DNA from: JAPLJC01 sp052326585
Lineage (GTDB): Bacteria; Desulfobacterota; Desulfobaccia; Desulfobaccales; 0-14-0-80-60-11
DNA length: 64,000 bases
Assembly: GCA_052326585.1 (NCBI GenBank)
Contig: JBKQLU010000030.1
Span: 10,608 to 74,607 of the forward strand
Direction of reading: 5' to 3'
Shown here: in pieces, positions 42,600-51,863 of the stretch
Position numbering within the stretch: the first letter of the stretch is position 1
Layout: each line of letters starts with the position of its first letter
Program-made: the position numbers and the translations under genes
The notes under the pieces: model-generated
What the model saw: only the letters and a program-made list of their open reading frames with translations
The model's database searches: none
Told to the model about the DNA's origin: nothing

Positions 42600-43964
42600 T
42601 TATTTCCCCGGCAGTCTGGGGAGCTCGGTCAGGGCCTTTTGGATCATGGCATCGGGGTCCAGCTCGATATCCTGCAGTTGCCCTTCCAGGAAGGCGTCGT
42701 AGGCCGTCAGGTCGAAGTGGCCGTGGCCCGAGAAATTGAAGACTATACATTTGGACTGCTTAGTCTCCTTGCACACCCGGGCTTCGTCCACCGCCGCCTT
42801 GACGGCATGGGCCGTCTCCGGCGCCGGGATAATGCCCTCGGTTTCGGCGAAGAGGCGCGCCGCCTCAAACACGGGGTTCTGGGCATAGGCCCGGGCTTCG
42901 ATGACCTTTTCATGCACCAGCAGGCAGAGTAGAGGCGAGTCGCCATGATAGCGCAAGCCGCCGGCATGGATGCCCGAAGGCACAAAGGAGTGCCCCAGGG
43001 TGTACATCATGATCAGAGGAGTGAGCCCGGCCGTGTCTCCGAAGTCGTAGGTATAAGTTCCTTTGGTGAGGGTGGGGCAGGCGGTGGGTTCCACCGCGAT
43101 GAAGCGCCGCTCCCGGCCCTTAAGTTTATCCCGGACAAAGGGAAAGCAGAAGCCCGCGAAGTTGCTGCCGCCACCGACGCAGCCGATGAGGATATCCGGC
43201 TCTTCTTGCGCCAGGGCCAGTTGTTTTTTGGTCTCCAGGCCGATAATGGTCTGGTGCAGCATGACGTGGTTGAGGACGCTGCCCAGGGAGTAGTTGGTGT
43301 CGGCGTGGCTGGCGGCGTCCTCCACGGCTTCGGAGATTGCCATCCCCAGGCTCCCAGAGGTCTCCGGGTCATGGGCCAAAATCTGCCGGCCCGCGGCGGT
43401 GCGCTCCGTGGGGGACGGATAGACGCTGGCCCCCCAGATATGCATCAGGGAGCGCCGGTAAGGCTTCTGCTGATAGCTCACCTTGACCATGTAGACCGTG
43501 CATTCCAGTCCGAAAAAGTTACAGGCCAGGGCCAGGGCGCTGCCCCATTGCCCGGCGCCGGTTTCGGTGGCCAGCCGTTTGATGCCCGCGGCCTTGTTGT
43601 AATAGGCCTGGGCCACGGCGGTATTGGGTTTATGGCTGCCGGCGGGGCTCACGGACTCGTCCTTATAATAGATGCGGGCCGGGGTGCCCAGGGCGGCTTC
43701 CAGATTGCGGGCCCGGTGCAGCGGGCTGGGACGCCACAATTGGTAGATGCGCCGCACTTCGTCGGGAATGGGGATCCACGGCTCGGGGCTCAATTCCTGC
43801 TGAATGAGTTCCATGGGAAAGATGGCGGCCAGGTCCTGGGGGACGATGGGCTCGCCGGTGCCCGGATGGAGATAGGGCGGCAGGGGCGCGGGCAGATCCG
43901 GCAGGATATTGTACCACTCCTGGGGCATCTCCGCTTCGCTCAAGTCAATCTTATAGGACTCCAT
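42600..43964 (-). CDS. trpB: tryptophan synthase beta chain, TrpB2 type
   Basis: PLP enzyme of 454 residues, about 50 longer than classical TrpB and with the TrpB2 hallmarks: an N-terminal PQEWYNILPDLPAPLPPYLHPGTGEP, RPSPLHRARNLEAAL, the PLP lysine in SPAGSHKPNTA, TETGAGQWGSALA, and the phosphate loop GCVGGGSNFAG. TrpB2 joins indole and serine to tryptophan and usually acts without TrpA, salvaging indole. No other trp gene is nearby. ATG follows AGAGGGAAATGAT. Transcribed leftward just downstream of the tRNA-Arg gene. Confidence 0.93.
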   Translation of the reverse strand: MESYKIDLSEAEMPQEWYNILPDLPAPLPPYLHPGTGEPIVPQDLAAIFPMELIQQELSPEPWIPIPDEVRRIYQLWRPSPLHRARNLEAALGTPARIYYKDESVSPAGSHKPNTAVAQAYYNKAAGIKRLATETGAGQWGSALALACNFFGLECTVYMVKVSYQQKPYRRSLMHIWGASVYPSPTERTAAGRQILAHDPETSGSLGMAISEAVEDAASHADTNYSLGSVLNHVMLHQTIIGLETKKQLALAQEEPDILIGCVGGGSNFAGFCFPFVRDKLKGRERRFIAVEPTACPTLTKGTYTYDFGDTAGLTPLIMMYTLGHSFVPSGIHAGGLRYHGDSPLLCLLVHEKVIEARAYAQNPVFEAARLFAETEGIIPAPETAHAVKAAVDEARVCKETKQSKCIVFNFSGHGHFDLTAYDAFLEGQLQDIELDPDAMIQKALTELPRLPGK

Positions 43965-44138
43965 ATCATTTCCCTCTGATGCTCACCCCTTGCTGGCGGG
44001 GGCGCCGTCTCAGTAGCACGGGCCTCCGGCCTGCGGGTTGGCCCGGGCGGGGGGCCAGCCCGCCCCTGGGGTGGGGAGAAAGGCTGGCAGAACCTCAGAC
44101 TTCCCCCGATTTTTCCTGAAGCGGGGGCAGATGGTGAT

Positions 44139-44216
44139 TGGCGCGCTCGAGAGGATTCGAACCTCCGACACACGGATTCGTAGTCCGTTGCTCTATCCGG
44201 GCTGAGCTACGAGCGC
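44139..44216 (-). tRNA. tRNA-Arg (anticodon ACG)
   Basis: On the minus strand it reads from GCGCTCGTAGCTCAG to CGAGCGCGCCA, 78 bases with CCA encoded. The acceptor stem GCGCTCG/CGAGCGC has 7 pairs, the D arm is GCTC/GAGC, the anticodon stem ACGGA/TCCGT encloses loop CTACGAA (anticodon ACG), and the T arm has loop TTCGAAT. After A34-to-inosine editing it reads CGU, CGC and CGA. Confidence 0.97.
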
Positions 44217-44338
44217 ACTGATTACCCTGGTGAGCCAGGAAGCCGTTCCCGGCCCCTAACCAAAAATTTATAACCTCTTGAGGGGCAAAGGTCAAGGGAG
44301 GGGGGTGCAGGTCAGAAGTCAACCGCCATATCTTCTTG

Positions 44339-44409
44339 CGCAGGCTAAAGCCTGCGGCTCCGGTTTTATGGGAATTAGGGGCGGCCCAATCACAGGCTGG
44401 AAGCCTGTG
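44339..44409. repeat. two REP-like palindromes in tandem
   Basis: CGCAGGCT-AA-AGCCTGCG (44339-44356) repeats the palindrome at 20255. CACAGGCT-GGA-AGCCTGTG (44391-44409), followed by CCAC, repeats those at 35903 and 61188. The two share the AGGCT/AGCCT core, so they may be variants of one family. They lie between priA and the tRNA gene. Confidence 0.82.
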
Positions 44410-44421
44410 CCACTGCCGCCC

Positions 44422-46689
44422 TTAATAGAGGTTATTGGGGTCGATGTCCAGGGTGAGGTTGAGGCGGGCCTGGGGAGGAGGGCGGAAGAGGCGGCGCAGG
44501 TGGCCCAAGGCCGTGGCCAGGGCTGGCCGGCCGTAGCTCTTCAGGAGCAATTGCCAGCGGTAGCGGCCCTGCAGACGGCTCAAGCCCGCCGGCGCCGGCC
44601 CCAGCACCTGCACCCGGGTCCGCAGCAGGCCGTCCCGCTCCACTTCCCTTTTCAAGGCCGTGGTCAGCCGCCGGGCCTCCCTGGCCACGGCGGCCTCGAA
44701 GGGGCCGTCTAGGCGCGCCAGGGCCAGACGGGTGAAGGGCGGATATCCCAGGCGGCGGCGCACGTCGAGTTCCCGTTCATAGAAACCGTCAAAATCCTGG
44801 CTCTGCACCAGTTGGAAGAGGTAATGCTCCGGATGGAAGGTTTGCACCAGGACCTTCCCAGGGGCCTCACCCCGGCCGGCCCGGCCGGCCACCTGGGAGA
44901 GGAGCTGGAAGGTGCGCTCCCCGGCGTGATACTCCGGGAAAAAGAGGCTCAAATCCGCGGCTACCACCCCCACCAGGCTGACCCCGGGGAAATGGTGGCC
45001 CTTGGCGATCATTTGGGTGCCCACCAGGAGGTCCAGGTCCCCGGCGGCAAAGTTCTCCAACACCGCCAGGGCGCGCCCACTATGGGGCGCGGTGTCCCGG
45101 TCCAGGCGGGCCACCCGGGCCCCGGGGAGCAGGCGCCGCACCTCGCTCTCCAGTTTCTCGGTCCCCACCCCGTATTGCTTGATGGCGGTAGCCTGGCATT
45201 GGGGGCAGCTCTGCGGCACCTCCTGGCTGAAGCCGCAGTAGTGGCAGACGAGACGGTCCTCTCTTCCTTGATGGCGGGTCATGGCCACGCTGCATTGATG
45301 GCATTGAAAGACGTGGCCGCAGAAGAGGCAAAAAAGGGCCGTAGAATAGCCCCGGCGGTTTAAGAAGAGCAGGGCCTGCTCCCCCCGGGACAACACCCCT
45401 TCCAGGGCGGCCAGCAAGGGCCGGGAGATGATCTTCAGGGCCCGCCCGCCGCCGCGCTGGGCCCGCAAATCGACGAGGTGAATCTCCGGCAGGGCCTGGG
45501 GGGTCACCCGCCGGGAGAGGTTGAGATAGCGATATTTGCCGGTGCGGGCCTGGTAATAGGTGGTGATCTGGGGGGTGGCGGAGACGAGCACCGCGGCGGC
45601 GCCCGCCAGCTTGGCGCGGTAGAGGGCCACGTCCCGGGCCTGGTAGAGCAGGCCGCCTTCCTGCTTGTAGGCGGAGTCGTGCTCCTCGTCCACCACCACC
45701 AGCCCCAGGCGGGGCAGGGGGGCGAAGACCGCGGAGCGGGCCCCGACCACCACGTCGACTTCCCCCAGCATGACGCGGCGCCACTGGTCCAGGCGGGCCG
45801 CCTCGGAGAGGCCGCTGTGCAGCAAGGTGACCCGCGGCCCGAAGCAGCCGCGAAAGGCCTGGGCCACCGGGTGGCTCAGGGCGATCTCCGGCAGCAGCAC
45901 CAATACCTGGCGCCCCCGCTCCAGGGCCTGGGCCGCCGCAGCCAGGTAGACCGCGGTCTTGCCGCTGGCGGTGACCCCGTGCAGCAGAAAGGGCGAGAAG
46001 GAAGCCGAGGCGATCCCCCGGATAATGGCCGCCAGGGCCAGTTCCTGCTCCGGCGCCAGGGCTAAGGGGAGTCCATCTTCGGGAATCGAGGCCTGGCGCT
46101 CGAGGGGGTCTTGCAAGGCGGGGCGCCGGGAGAGAACCACCAGGCCACTGGCCTCCAGGCGGCGCAGGACCGGCAGGCACCCGGGAAAGAGCGGCCGCAT
46201 CTCGCTCATGGCAACGGCCGCCCCGGCTTCCTGCAGATGGGCCAGCAAGGCGCGGCTGCGGGGCCCGAGGCGCGGCAGGGGCGGCGCCGCCACCAGCGCC
46301 ACCGCGGCCGCCCAGGTCTCCTGGCGGCCCCCGGCGGGCCGGGCGCCTCCGGGGATGATACGGCTCAAGGCCTCCCCCAGGGGATATTGATAATAGTCGG
46401 CCAGCCAGCGGAACAGGGGCACCATCTCCGGGCCGAAGCGAGGGATGGGGTCCAGCAGCTTCTGGAGGCGGCGCAGCTTGACCGGCGGCGCCTCCAGCGC
46501 CGGGGCCAGGAGGTAGCCGGTCACCGTCTGCCGCCCCACCGGCGCCTGCACCAGGCTTCCCACCCCGGCGGCCGCCAGCTCCGGCGGCCGCCGGTAGGTG
46601 AGGGTCTGGGCCAGGGGCAGGGCCACCGCCACTTCCCAGAGGTCGGCGGACTCCGGACCGGTCTTAACGGAGACGGGCGCGGCCGGCAT
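44422..46689 (-). CDS. priA: primosomal protein N' (replication restart helicase)
   Basis: Protein of 755 residues. The 3'-DNA-binding domain comes first (VAVALPLAQTLTYRRPPEL, VGRQTVTGYLL). The helicase part has Walker A GVTASGKTAVYL, the DEEH box VVDEEHDSAYKQE, motif III SATPQ, and motifs V-VI GTQMIAKGHHFPGV and SQVAGRAGRGEAPG. Between them lie the eight zinc-binding cysteines (CLFCGHVFQCHQC, CHYCG, CPQC). PriA recognises stalled forks and loads the replicative helicase. The ATG has no strong ribosome site. The gene is high in GC and gives long overlapping open frames on the other strand that are not genes. Confidence 0.96.
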   Translation of the reverse strand: MPAAPVSVKTGPESADLWEVAVALPLAQTLTYRRPPELAAAGVGSLVQAPVGRQTVTGYLLAPALEAPPVKLRRLQKLLDPIPRFGPEMVPLFRWLADYYQYPLGEALSRIIPGGARPAGGRQETWAAAVALVAAPPLPRLGPRSRALLAHLQEAGAAVAMSEMRPLFPGCLPVLRRLEASGLVVLSRRPALQDPLERQASIPEDGLPLALAPEQELALAAIIRGIASASFSPFLLHGVTASGKTAVYLAAAAQALERGRQVLVLLPEIALSHPVAQAFRGCFGPRVTLLHSGLSEAARLDQWRRVMLGEVDVVVGARSAVFAPLPRLGLVVVDEEHDSAYKQEGGLLYQARDVALYRAKLAGAAAVLVSATPQITTYYQARTGKYRYLNLSRRVTPQALPEIHLVDLRAQRGGGRALKIISRPLLAALEGVLSRGEQALLFLNRRGYSTALFCLFCGHVFQCHQCSVAMTRHQGREDRLVCHYCGFSQEVPQSCPQCQATAIKQYGVGTEKLESEVRRLLPGARVARLDRDTAPHSGRALAVLENFAAGDLDLLVGTQMIAKGHHFPGVSLVGVVAADLSLFFPEYHAGERTFQLLSQVAGRAGRGEAPGKVLVQTFHPEHYLFQLVQSQDFDGFYERELDVRRRLGYPPFTRLALARLDGPFEAAVAREARRLTTALKREVERDGLLRTRVQVLGPAPAGLSRLQGRYRWQLLLKSYGRPALATALGHLRRLFRPPPQARLNLTLDIDPNNLY

Positions 46690-46986
46690 AAGAAATTTGC
46701 GGAAAGGTTTGGCTAATCAGGCGTTGGCGAGCGGGCGCAGTGGTCATGGGGCGGATATTTTCCATTCTGGAGCCAGTTATCCGGGGCAGCGCCGGGATGA
46801 ATAAATGGTTTACCTGGACCGCTGGCGATGGTATCAGTTATGGGAGTAGATGGCAAATATTTTCAGGCGCGGCCTCCCTTAAGCTCCGGATGGCCGCCGG
46901 ATTAACCAGGGAGGGTCGCATCACGCTCCGGGACGCTCTATTTTCCGCCCGGAAGCCTCTGCGGCCTGCGAGAAAGGGGTGTGCAG

Positions 46987-47619
46987 ATGAAGCGCCAGCG
47001 GGTGGGCATCGTCATTTTCCCGGAGGTGGAAGTCCTCGATTTTTGCGGCCCCTACGAGGTCCTGGCCGTGACGCGCCTGGAAGAGGCGCGGCGCCGGGAA
47101 GAGCCTTCTCCCTTTGAGGTGCTGCTGGTGGCGGAGCGGGAGGGGGAAGCGGTCACCGCCGCCGGGGGTATGCGGGTGCTCCCGGACTGCGCCCTGGCCG
47201 CCTGCCCGCCCCTGGATATCCTGGTGGTGCCCGGCGGCTGGGGCACGCGGCGGCAGATGCAGAATGGCGCCCTCATCGACTGGCTGGCCGGCAGGGGCCG
47301 CCAGGTGATGGCGGCCGGGACCCTGGCCTCGGTCTGCACCGGCGCCCTGCTGTTGGGGCAGGCGGGACTGCTGGACGGGCGCCGGGCCACCACCCACTGG
47401 CGCTCACTTAAGGTGTTGCGGGAATCCTTCCCAAAGGTGACCGTGGAGGAGAGACTGCGCGTGGTGGAGGATGGCAACCTGCTCACGTCAGCGGGCATCG
47501 CCGCGGGCCTGGACCTGGGCCTGGCGCTGGTGGCACGTTATTACGGCGAGGCGGTGGCCCGGGCCACGGCGAGGCACATGGAATATCGCTATCCGGAAGA
47601 TAATGCCCGGCAGATTTGA
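46987..47619 (+). CDS. DJ-1/PfpI-family protein (isonitrile hydratase/ThiJ-like)
   Basis: Protein of 210 residues from ATG 46987, 8 bases after GAGAAAGGGG; a GTG two codons earlier is an alternative. The fold is shown by RVGIVIFPEVEVLDFCGPYEVLAV (Glu of the active site), LVVPGGWGTRR, and the nucleophile elbow LASVCTGALLLGQAGLLDGRRATTHW with Cys and following His. The order resembles the InhA/isonitrile hydratase and AraC-amidase-like branch; no DNA-binding domain is attached. Its last 48 bases and the following ~130 bases recur at 53321-53496. The preceding 300 bases up to priA hold nothing I can assign. Confidence 0.88.
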   Translation: MKRQRVGIVIFPEVEVLDFCGPYEVLAVTRLEEARRREEPSPFEVLLVAEREGEAVTAAGGMRVLPDCALAACPPLDILVVPGGWGTRRQMQNGALIDWLAGRGRQVMAAGTLASVCTGALLLGQAGLLDGRRATTHWRSLKVLRESFPKVTVEERLRVVEDGNLLTSAGIAAGLDLGLALVARYYGEAVARATARHMEYRYPEDNARQI

Positions 47620-47752
47620 ACGCGGTTAATAGGGCGGGCTGGGCCCGCCATTTTAGCCGTCCTGGCTCCGATAAGCGGCGGCCGCCGGCTGCCCTATTTG
47701 CTGAGGCGCAGATCTGCGCAAACGGGGGCCAGATCTCCTGGTGGCGCAGGCC
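47572..47752 (+). repeat. direct repeat, copy A (3' end of the PfpI gene and downstream sequence)
   Basis: From AGGCACATGGAATATCG through the stop codon and on to GTGGCGCAGGCC, this sequence recurs at 53321-53496 with scattered mismatches and small gaps. The downstream part includes the palindrome GCGCAGATCTGCGC (47706-47719). Copies A and B point the same way and bracket the three-gene exported-protein operon. Confidence 0.92.
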
Positions 47753-47781
47753 ACGGGCGTTGTCCTGCTTCTCTGGTCCAC

Positions 47782-49431
47782 TTAACCAGATTTCCCCAGG
47801 GAGGTGAAGAGATTGTTAAGAGGGTGCACCTTGAGGAAGTAGGTGCCTTGAGGAAAAAAAACGGCTTCCAGGAGTACCCCTGAGACCCGCGGGCTCTCCT
47901 GGTCGAAAAGAAAATTCCCCAGGGAAAAGATCCGGCATGACCTCCGGGTCCCTTCCAAGCGGCCGGCGCGGTGGGAATGGCAGCCGATCACGACTTCCAC
48001 TCCCTTTTCTTCGAGCAGCGCGGCCAGGGCCCGCTCCCGCGGGCCTGCGGCGTCGGCAAATTCCCGGCCCCAATGGATCAAGGCGAACAGGGGTTTGTCT
48101 CTCTGCAAGCCGTCCAGGCCTTCCAGGTCTTGCCGGGTGAGCCGAGCGGTCTTCTCGGCGCTCTGATTATCCACATCGCTAAAACCGGCCAGGTAAAAGG
48201 CGCCCAGGTCCAGGACCCGGCGGTTTTCCAGACAGGCAAAGCCCGAATCGGCCAGAAGCCGGCGCATGGCCCGGTAGGCGTCCTCTCCCAGATCAAAGCT
48301 GTGGTTGTTGGCCAGGCTCACGGCCCGGACGTGGAGCCCCGACAACAGGGGTAGAGCCAGGGAACTTTCCATGCACAGGGTATAGGGACCGGGCGCTTCC
48401 GGACATTTCTCCTGAAGCACCCCTTCCAGGTTGAGGATCAAGGGTTGCCCCCCGGTAATCTTAACAATCTGTTTGACCAGGGCTTCCCGGCTGGCCTGGG
48501 TTGCCAGCCTGGCCGCCACCTGGCGGCCGCAAAAGGTGTCTCCCCCGAAGAAGTAGGACTGAAGCCCCTCTACAGACAGCGGCGCAGCGCTGTAAAGCTG
48601 GACGATGTAGCTGGTGGTCCGTTTTACCGGCTCAGTCGTGTAATCCTGGGAATTGCGGTTGGCGATGACCGTGGGCCCGGCCCCAAAGACCTGCCGCTGC
48701 AGAAGCAGTTGCAGATACTGGCAACCAAGGGAGTCGATATGGTCCGGTTGCCTTAAGCTCAGCACCTCCCGGGGGTCGCCGCCGCTCAGGACCCGCAGGG
48801 TCTCCTGGTCCCGGCGCCGGGCCTCGGGGGCGCTGAGGTAATGCGAAAAATCCGTGCTCTGCACCAGCAGCGTCTCCGGGGTGAGGAGGGGAGCCAGGGT
48901 CCGGGCCAAAGAGTCCCAATCAGCCGGTTGGCTGGAGTTGCGGATGGCAATGGGGACAATCAGGGCCGAAGGACAATAATGGGCGATAAAGGGCAGCAAG
49001 ACCTGGACCCCATGCTCATGGGAAAAGAGGGAAGACTCTGCAACTAACGGATTGTTGAGGAGTTGGCGCACCGCCGCCCGGTCGGTGGCGACCCTGCCCA
49101 AGGCCGTGTCGAAGTCCCGGCAAGTCACGGCAAAGGGGCTCCGGCTGCGGTGGAAATGGTCCGGGCTCAGGATGACGATGCGGCGGTAATTATGGCCCTG
49201 GACCCGGGCGAAGGCCGCGGCCATGAGGTCGGCGGCCAGCAGATGATGGGGAACCGTGAGGCCGCTGATTTTCTGGGGTAAGGGCTGAACCCGGCAGTGG
49301 TGGATGGCCGCCAAAAACAGCCTCCCGTCGGGATAAAAGGGTGGGAAGGCCCCTTCGCCCGGGGGCTGGTCAGGGCTGGAACAGGTGGCGGCCAGCAGCA
49401 GGATGAGCGCTAGCAAAGCAAGCCGGCGCAT
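47782..49431 (-). CDS. MEMO-domain / CapA-like metallophosphatase fusion lipoprotein
   Basis: Protein of 549 residues. A signal peptide ending LLLAATCSS suggests a lipoprotein. Residues about 30-285 match the MEMO/AmmeMemoRadiSam-B fold in order: SGLTVPHHLLAADL, VILSPDHFHRS, TALGRVATD, SHEHGVQVLLPF, STDFSHY and the late TSYIVQLY. Residues about 295-545 match CapA/PgsA-type calcineurin-like proteins: FFGGDTFCGR, LNLEGVL, VSLANNHSFDLGEDAYRAM, LIHWGREF, VVIGCHSHRAGRLE and IFSLGNFLFDQ. Both halves keep their metal-site histidines. Its ATG directly abuts the stop of the DUF3160 gene. I know of no described function for this fusion; polymer modification at the envelope is a guess. Confidence 0.8.
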   Translation of the reverse strand: MRRLALLALILLLAATCSSPDQPPGEGAFPPFYPDGRLFLAAIHHCRVQPLPQKISGLTVPHHLLAADLMAAAFARVQGHNYRRIVILSPDHFHRSRSPFAVTCRDFDTALGRVATDRAAVRQLLNNPLVAESSLFSHEHGVQVLLPFIAHYCPSALIVPIAIRNSSQPADWDSLARTLAPLLTPETLLVQSTDFSHYLSAPEARRRDQETLRVLSGGDPREVLSLRQPDHIDSLGCQYLQLLLQRQVFGAGPTVIANRNSQDYTTEPVKRTTSYIVQLYSAAPLSVEGLQSYFFGGDTFCGRQVAARLATQASREALVKQIVKITGGQPLILNLEGVLQEKCPEAPGPYTLCMESSLALPLLSGLHVRAVSLANNHSFDLGEDAYRAMRRLLADSGFACLENRRVLDLGAFYLAGFSDVDNQSAEKTARLTRQDLEGLDGLQRDKPLFALIHWGREFADAAGPRERALAALLEEKGVEVVIGCHSHRAGRLEGTRRSCRIFSLGNFLFDQESPRVSGVLLEAVFFPQGTYFLKVHPLNNLFTSLGKSG

Positions 49432-51834
49432 CTATTTGGTCGCCAGACTCTGATACCAAAAGTTCTTCTGCGGCAGAGGGGGGCTACCTTCGTAAACCCG
49501 GCTCTGCCAGTCGGCGTCGGTGTAACGGGTGGCCAGAGGCCCGGTGAACTCGTAATGGTTGTAGGCCACGCCCACGGTCAGGCGCACGGCGCCGTCATTA
49601 CCCATCAGGACCAGCATGATGTAGGGCTCGCCGGTGGCTTCATAGAGGATCTGCCCCTGGGAGACGTCAGTATGCACGTCGGCGATCAGGGCGGCGCGCT
49701 TTTCCTTATTCTCCAAAATCACGTTCGGGTCGCGAGGCTCGGCCATGTATTGGAGTGGCATAGTCCGCAGGTTTTCATATTCTTCCTCGGTCAGGGGGAC
49801 CCCCTGAAGCTCCTTGGCGGCGACAGAGGCGTAGAAGGCCACCCCCTTTTTAAAGCGGCCAAGGGCGCCGTACTCCTCCAGGTCCCCTTTAAAAAGCCCG
49901 TATTTCCTATAGCCGGTTTCGACGTAATTCACCAGCCGCGCCAGGTTTTGCCAGAAGGGCAGGTTGGGTTCCACAAACCCTTTGGGCACCGGGGGCGGGG
50001 CGCCTTCCTCCTCGCCGCTGCCCATTTCGGCGTAATTTTGCTTGGCGTACAGCAGGGTGTCATGCTTGAGTTCGGTGTACGAACCCAGGAAGCTTTCCAC
50101 CTGCTTGACCGGAAAGAGCCGGTCTTGCATGTAGAGCGGGTAGCCCCGGCCATAGGAGGACGTCAGGGTGCCGAGCAGCTTCAACCAGGCCCCGCCCACG
50201 GAACTGAACCATTCCGGCTCCTTGATCTTGCCCAGGTCCGCAGCCACCTCCTGCAGCCGGCCGTTGAACCCGGCCGTCTCCTCCGGAGAGAAGGGGGAGG
50301 AGAGGTTCTGCAGGTACTGGTCCGCAAAGCCCAGGGCGGCCTTATCCCCCAGGGCCGCGGGGACAAAGAGGGCCGAGGGCATGGAGGGTAGGCGCAACGG
50401 CGTCTTTTCCTGGCCGGCGGTGAGGCGGCCAAGGATCCAGCCATCAAAGGAGAAGCGTTGTCCGAAAAGGCGGAAGCCTTGGGACGCGGCCAACAACTGC
50501 GCTTTGGTGGAGGACAAAACTTCAGGGGCCACGACCACGTCGGAGAGAATCCGGGGACCCTGGAGTTCTTCCAAGTGCTGGCTGATTTTTGCCAGGGTGG
50601 CGGGGTCCAGGGCCTGTGCGGCGGCGAGTCTGTCAGTGCCCAAGACCTTGACCAGGAAATTGCGCCATTCGGGGTAACTGATGTCATCCGGCTGCCCGGC
50701 AAAAAAGCCGGTGATTTCCATGAGTCGCTGCCAGTCCTGCAGGAGCGGCCGGCCGTCGGGGCCCGGGCTGGCCAGGAGGAAGGTGAGCAACAGGGCGTCG
50801 CTGACGCCCTCGTTTTTCCCCAGGAGATAGCTGTTCCTTCCCAGATAGATCATGGCCCGGAAATAACTCCGGAGAACGGAGCTCTTGACATAGTGGCTCC
50901 GGGGAGTGAATTGGGTGTAATCGGCCTGGAGCGCCCCATCTTTGGCGTAATGGCTGTAAAGGGGAGAAGGCGTTACGTCCCGGGCCTCGTAAATCAGCCG
51001 CAACTCAGCGGCCATGCGGTCGAACACGGGTCCAGAAAATTTCCCCTTGAACCCGTCCAGGATCTTGAGGGCGTTGGCCAGGGTGTCGTGGTCATCCGTT
51101 ACCGGCACCTTGGGGGGCTGCAAGGCGATTTCTTCCAGTTCCTTGGCGCTGGGCCAGTAGGCATTTTCGAGGATGACCAGGGGCACGGTGAGCTGCGCCG
51201 CGATGAGTTCATAATGCTCCGCCAGGGGGCCGGAGGCCGCGGCGCGGGACTCCAGGGCCTTGGCCTGGAGATCGGTAAGAAAACGCTTCAGCGTCCCGGC
51301 CAGCTCCGTCTTTTCCAGATATTGCAGGGAATTTTCCAGATACTTGTGGAAGGCGTGCAACACCACATCCGGCGAGACGAAGTGGCAGTTTTCCGGGAGT
51401 CGCCGCATGGGGTCGTAGGCTCCGCTCACCTCGTCAAATAGCCCCAGCATCTCGTCATAACTATCGCCCTCCGAACCCAGGTCCACCATTTTTTTGAATT
51501 TGGTGGCGCTTTTGGGGATGAGCAGGAAGCGGTGTTCCTCCAGAAACTTTTTCTCTTTCGGGGTGAGCCGGACCCCCAAAAAGGCCAGGACCTGACGATA
51601 GTTCAGCGCCCGGCCCAGAGCCAGGGCCGGCTCCTGTAAAGCGGGCGTGACGGCGGCGGCAGGGGAGGGCGGCAAGGCGCCAAAGCCCTGCAGTGCCACC
51701 GCCGGCAGGGAGAGGCTCGGCCCCGGCGGCGTCGGCGTCGGCGCCTTCTTCTCGGTGCAGCTCAGATTGAGGAAGATTAAGGGCAGCAGCAGGGCGATCA
51801 ATTTGCCGACCTGAGACCTTTCAGGATGTTGCAC
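49432..51834 (-). CDS. DUF3160-family exported protein
   Basis: The start is the GTG at 51834, 6 bases after TTAGGAGGG; the open frame continues to 52062 only inside the upstream gene. The 800-residue protein begins with a basic then hydrophobic signal (GKLIALLLPLIFLNLSC), possibly a lipoprotein although the lipobox is atypical. A Pro/Ala-rich linker leads to the large helical body with DUF3160 marks: GSEGDSYDEMLGLFDEV, HFVSPDVVLHAFHKYLENSLQYLE, the key SYTELKHDTLLYAKQNY, and the end LIADVHTD ... EATGEPYIMLVLMG. The family is usually exported and uncharacterised. It is the middle gene of a three-gene operon, 29 bases after the upstream gene. Confidence 0.85.
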   Translation of the reverse strand: MQHPERSQVGKLIALLLPLIFLNLSCTEKKAPTPTPPGPSLSLPAVALQGFGALPPSPAAAVTPALQEPALALGRALNYRQVLAFLGVRLTPKEKKFLEEHRFLLIPKSATKFKKMVDLGSEGDSYDEMLGLFDEVSGAYDPMRRLPENCHFVSPDVVLHAFHKYLENSLQYLEKTELAGTLKRFLTDLQAKALESRAAASGPLAEHYELIAAQLTVPLVILENAYWPSAKELEEIALQPPKVPVTDDHDTLANALKILDGFKGKFSGPVFDRMAAELRLIYEARDVTPSPLYSHYAKDGALQADYTQFTPRSHYVKSSVLRSYFRAMIYLGRNSYLLGKNEGVSDALLLTFLLASPGPDGRPLLQDWQRLMEITGFFAGQPDDISYPEWRNFLVKVLGTDRLAAAQALDPATLAKISQHLEELQGPRILSDVVVAPEVLSSTKAQLLAASQGFRLFGQRFSFDGWILGRLTAGQEKTPLRLPSMPSALFVPAALGDKAALGFADQYLQNLSSPFSPEETAGFNGRLQEVAADLGKIKEPEWFSSVGGAWLKLLGTLTSSYGRGYPLYMQDRLFPVKQVESFLGSYTELKHDTLLYAKQNYAEMGSGEEEGAPPPVPKGFVEPNLPFWQNLARLVNYVETGYRKYGLFKGDLEEYGALGRFKKGVAFYASVAAKELQGVPLTEEEYENLRTMPLQYMAEPRDPNVILENKEKRAALIADVHTDVSQGQILYEATGEPYIMLVLMGNDGAVRLTVGVAYNHYEFTGPLATRYTDADWQSRVYEGSPPLPQKNFWYQSLATK

Positions 51835-51863
51835 CGGATTCCCTCCTAAGATTGTTAAGACGC

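Noticed and set aside
42945..43979. 344-codon plus-strand frame over trpB
   Set aside because: Antisense of a highly conserved enzyme; no domain or ribosome site.
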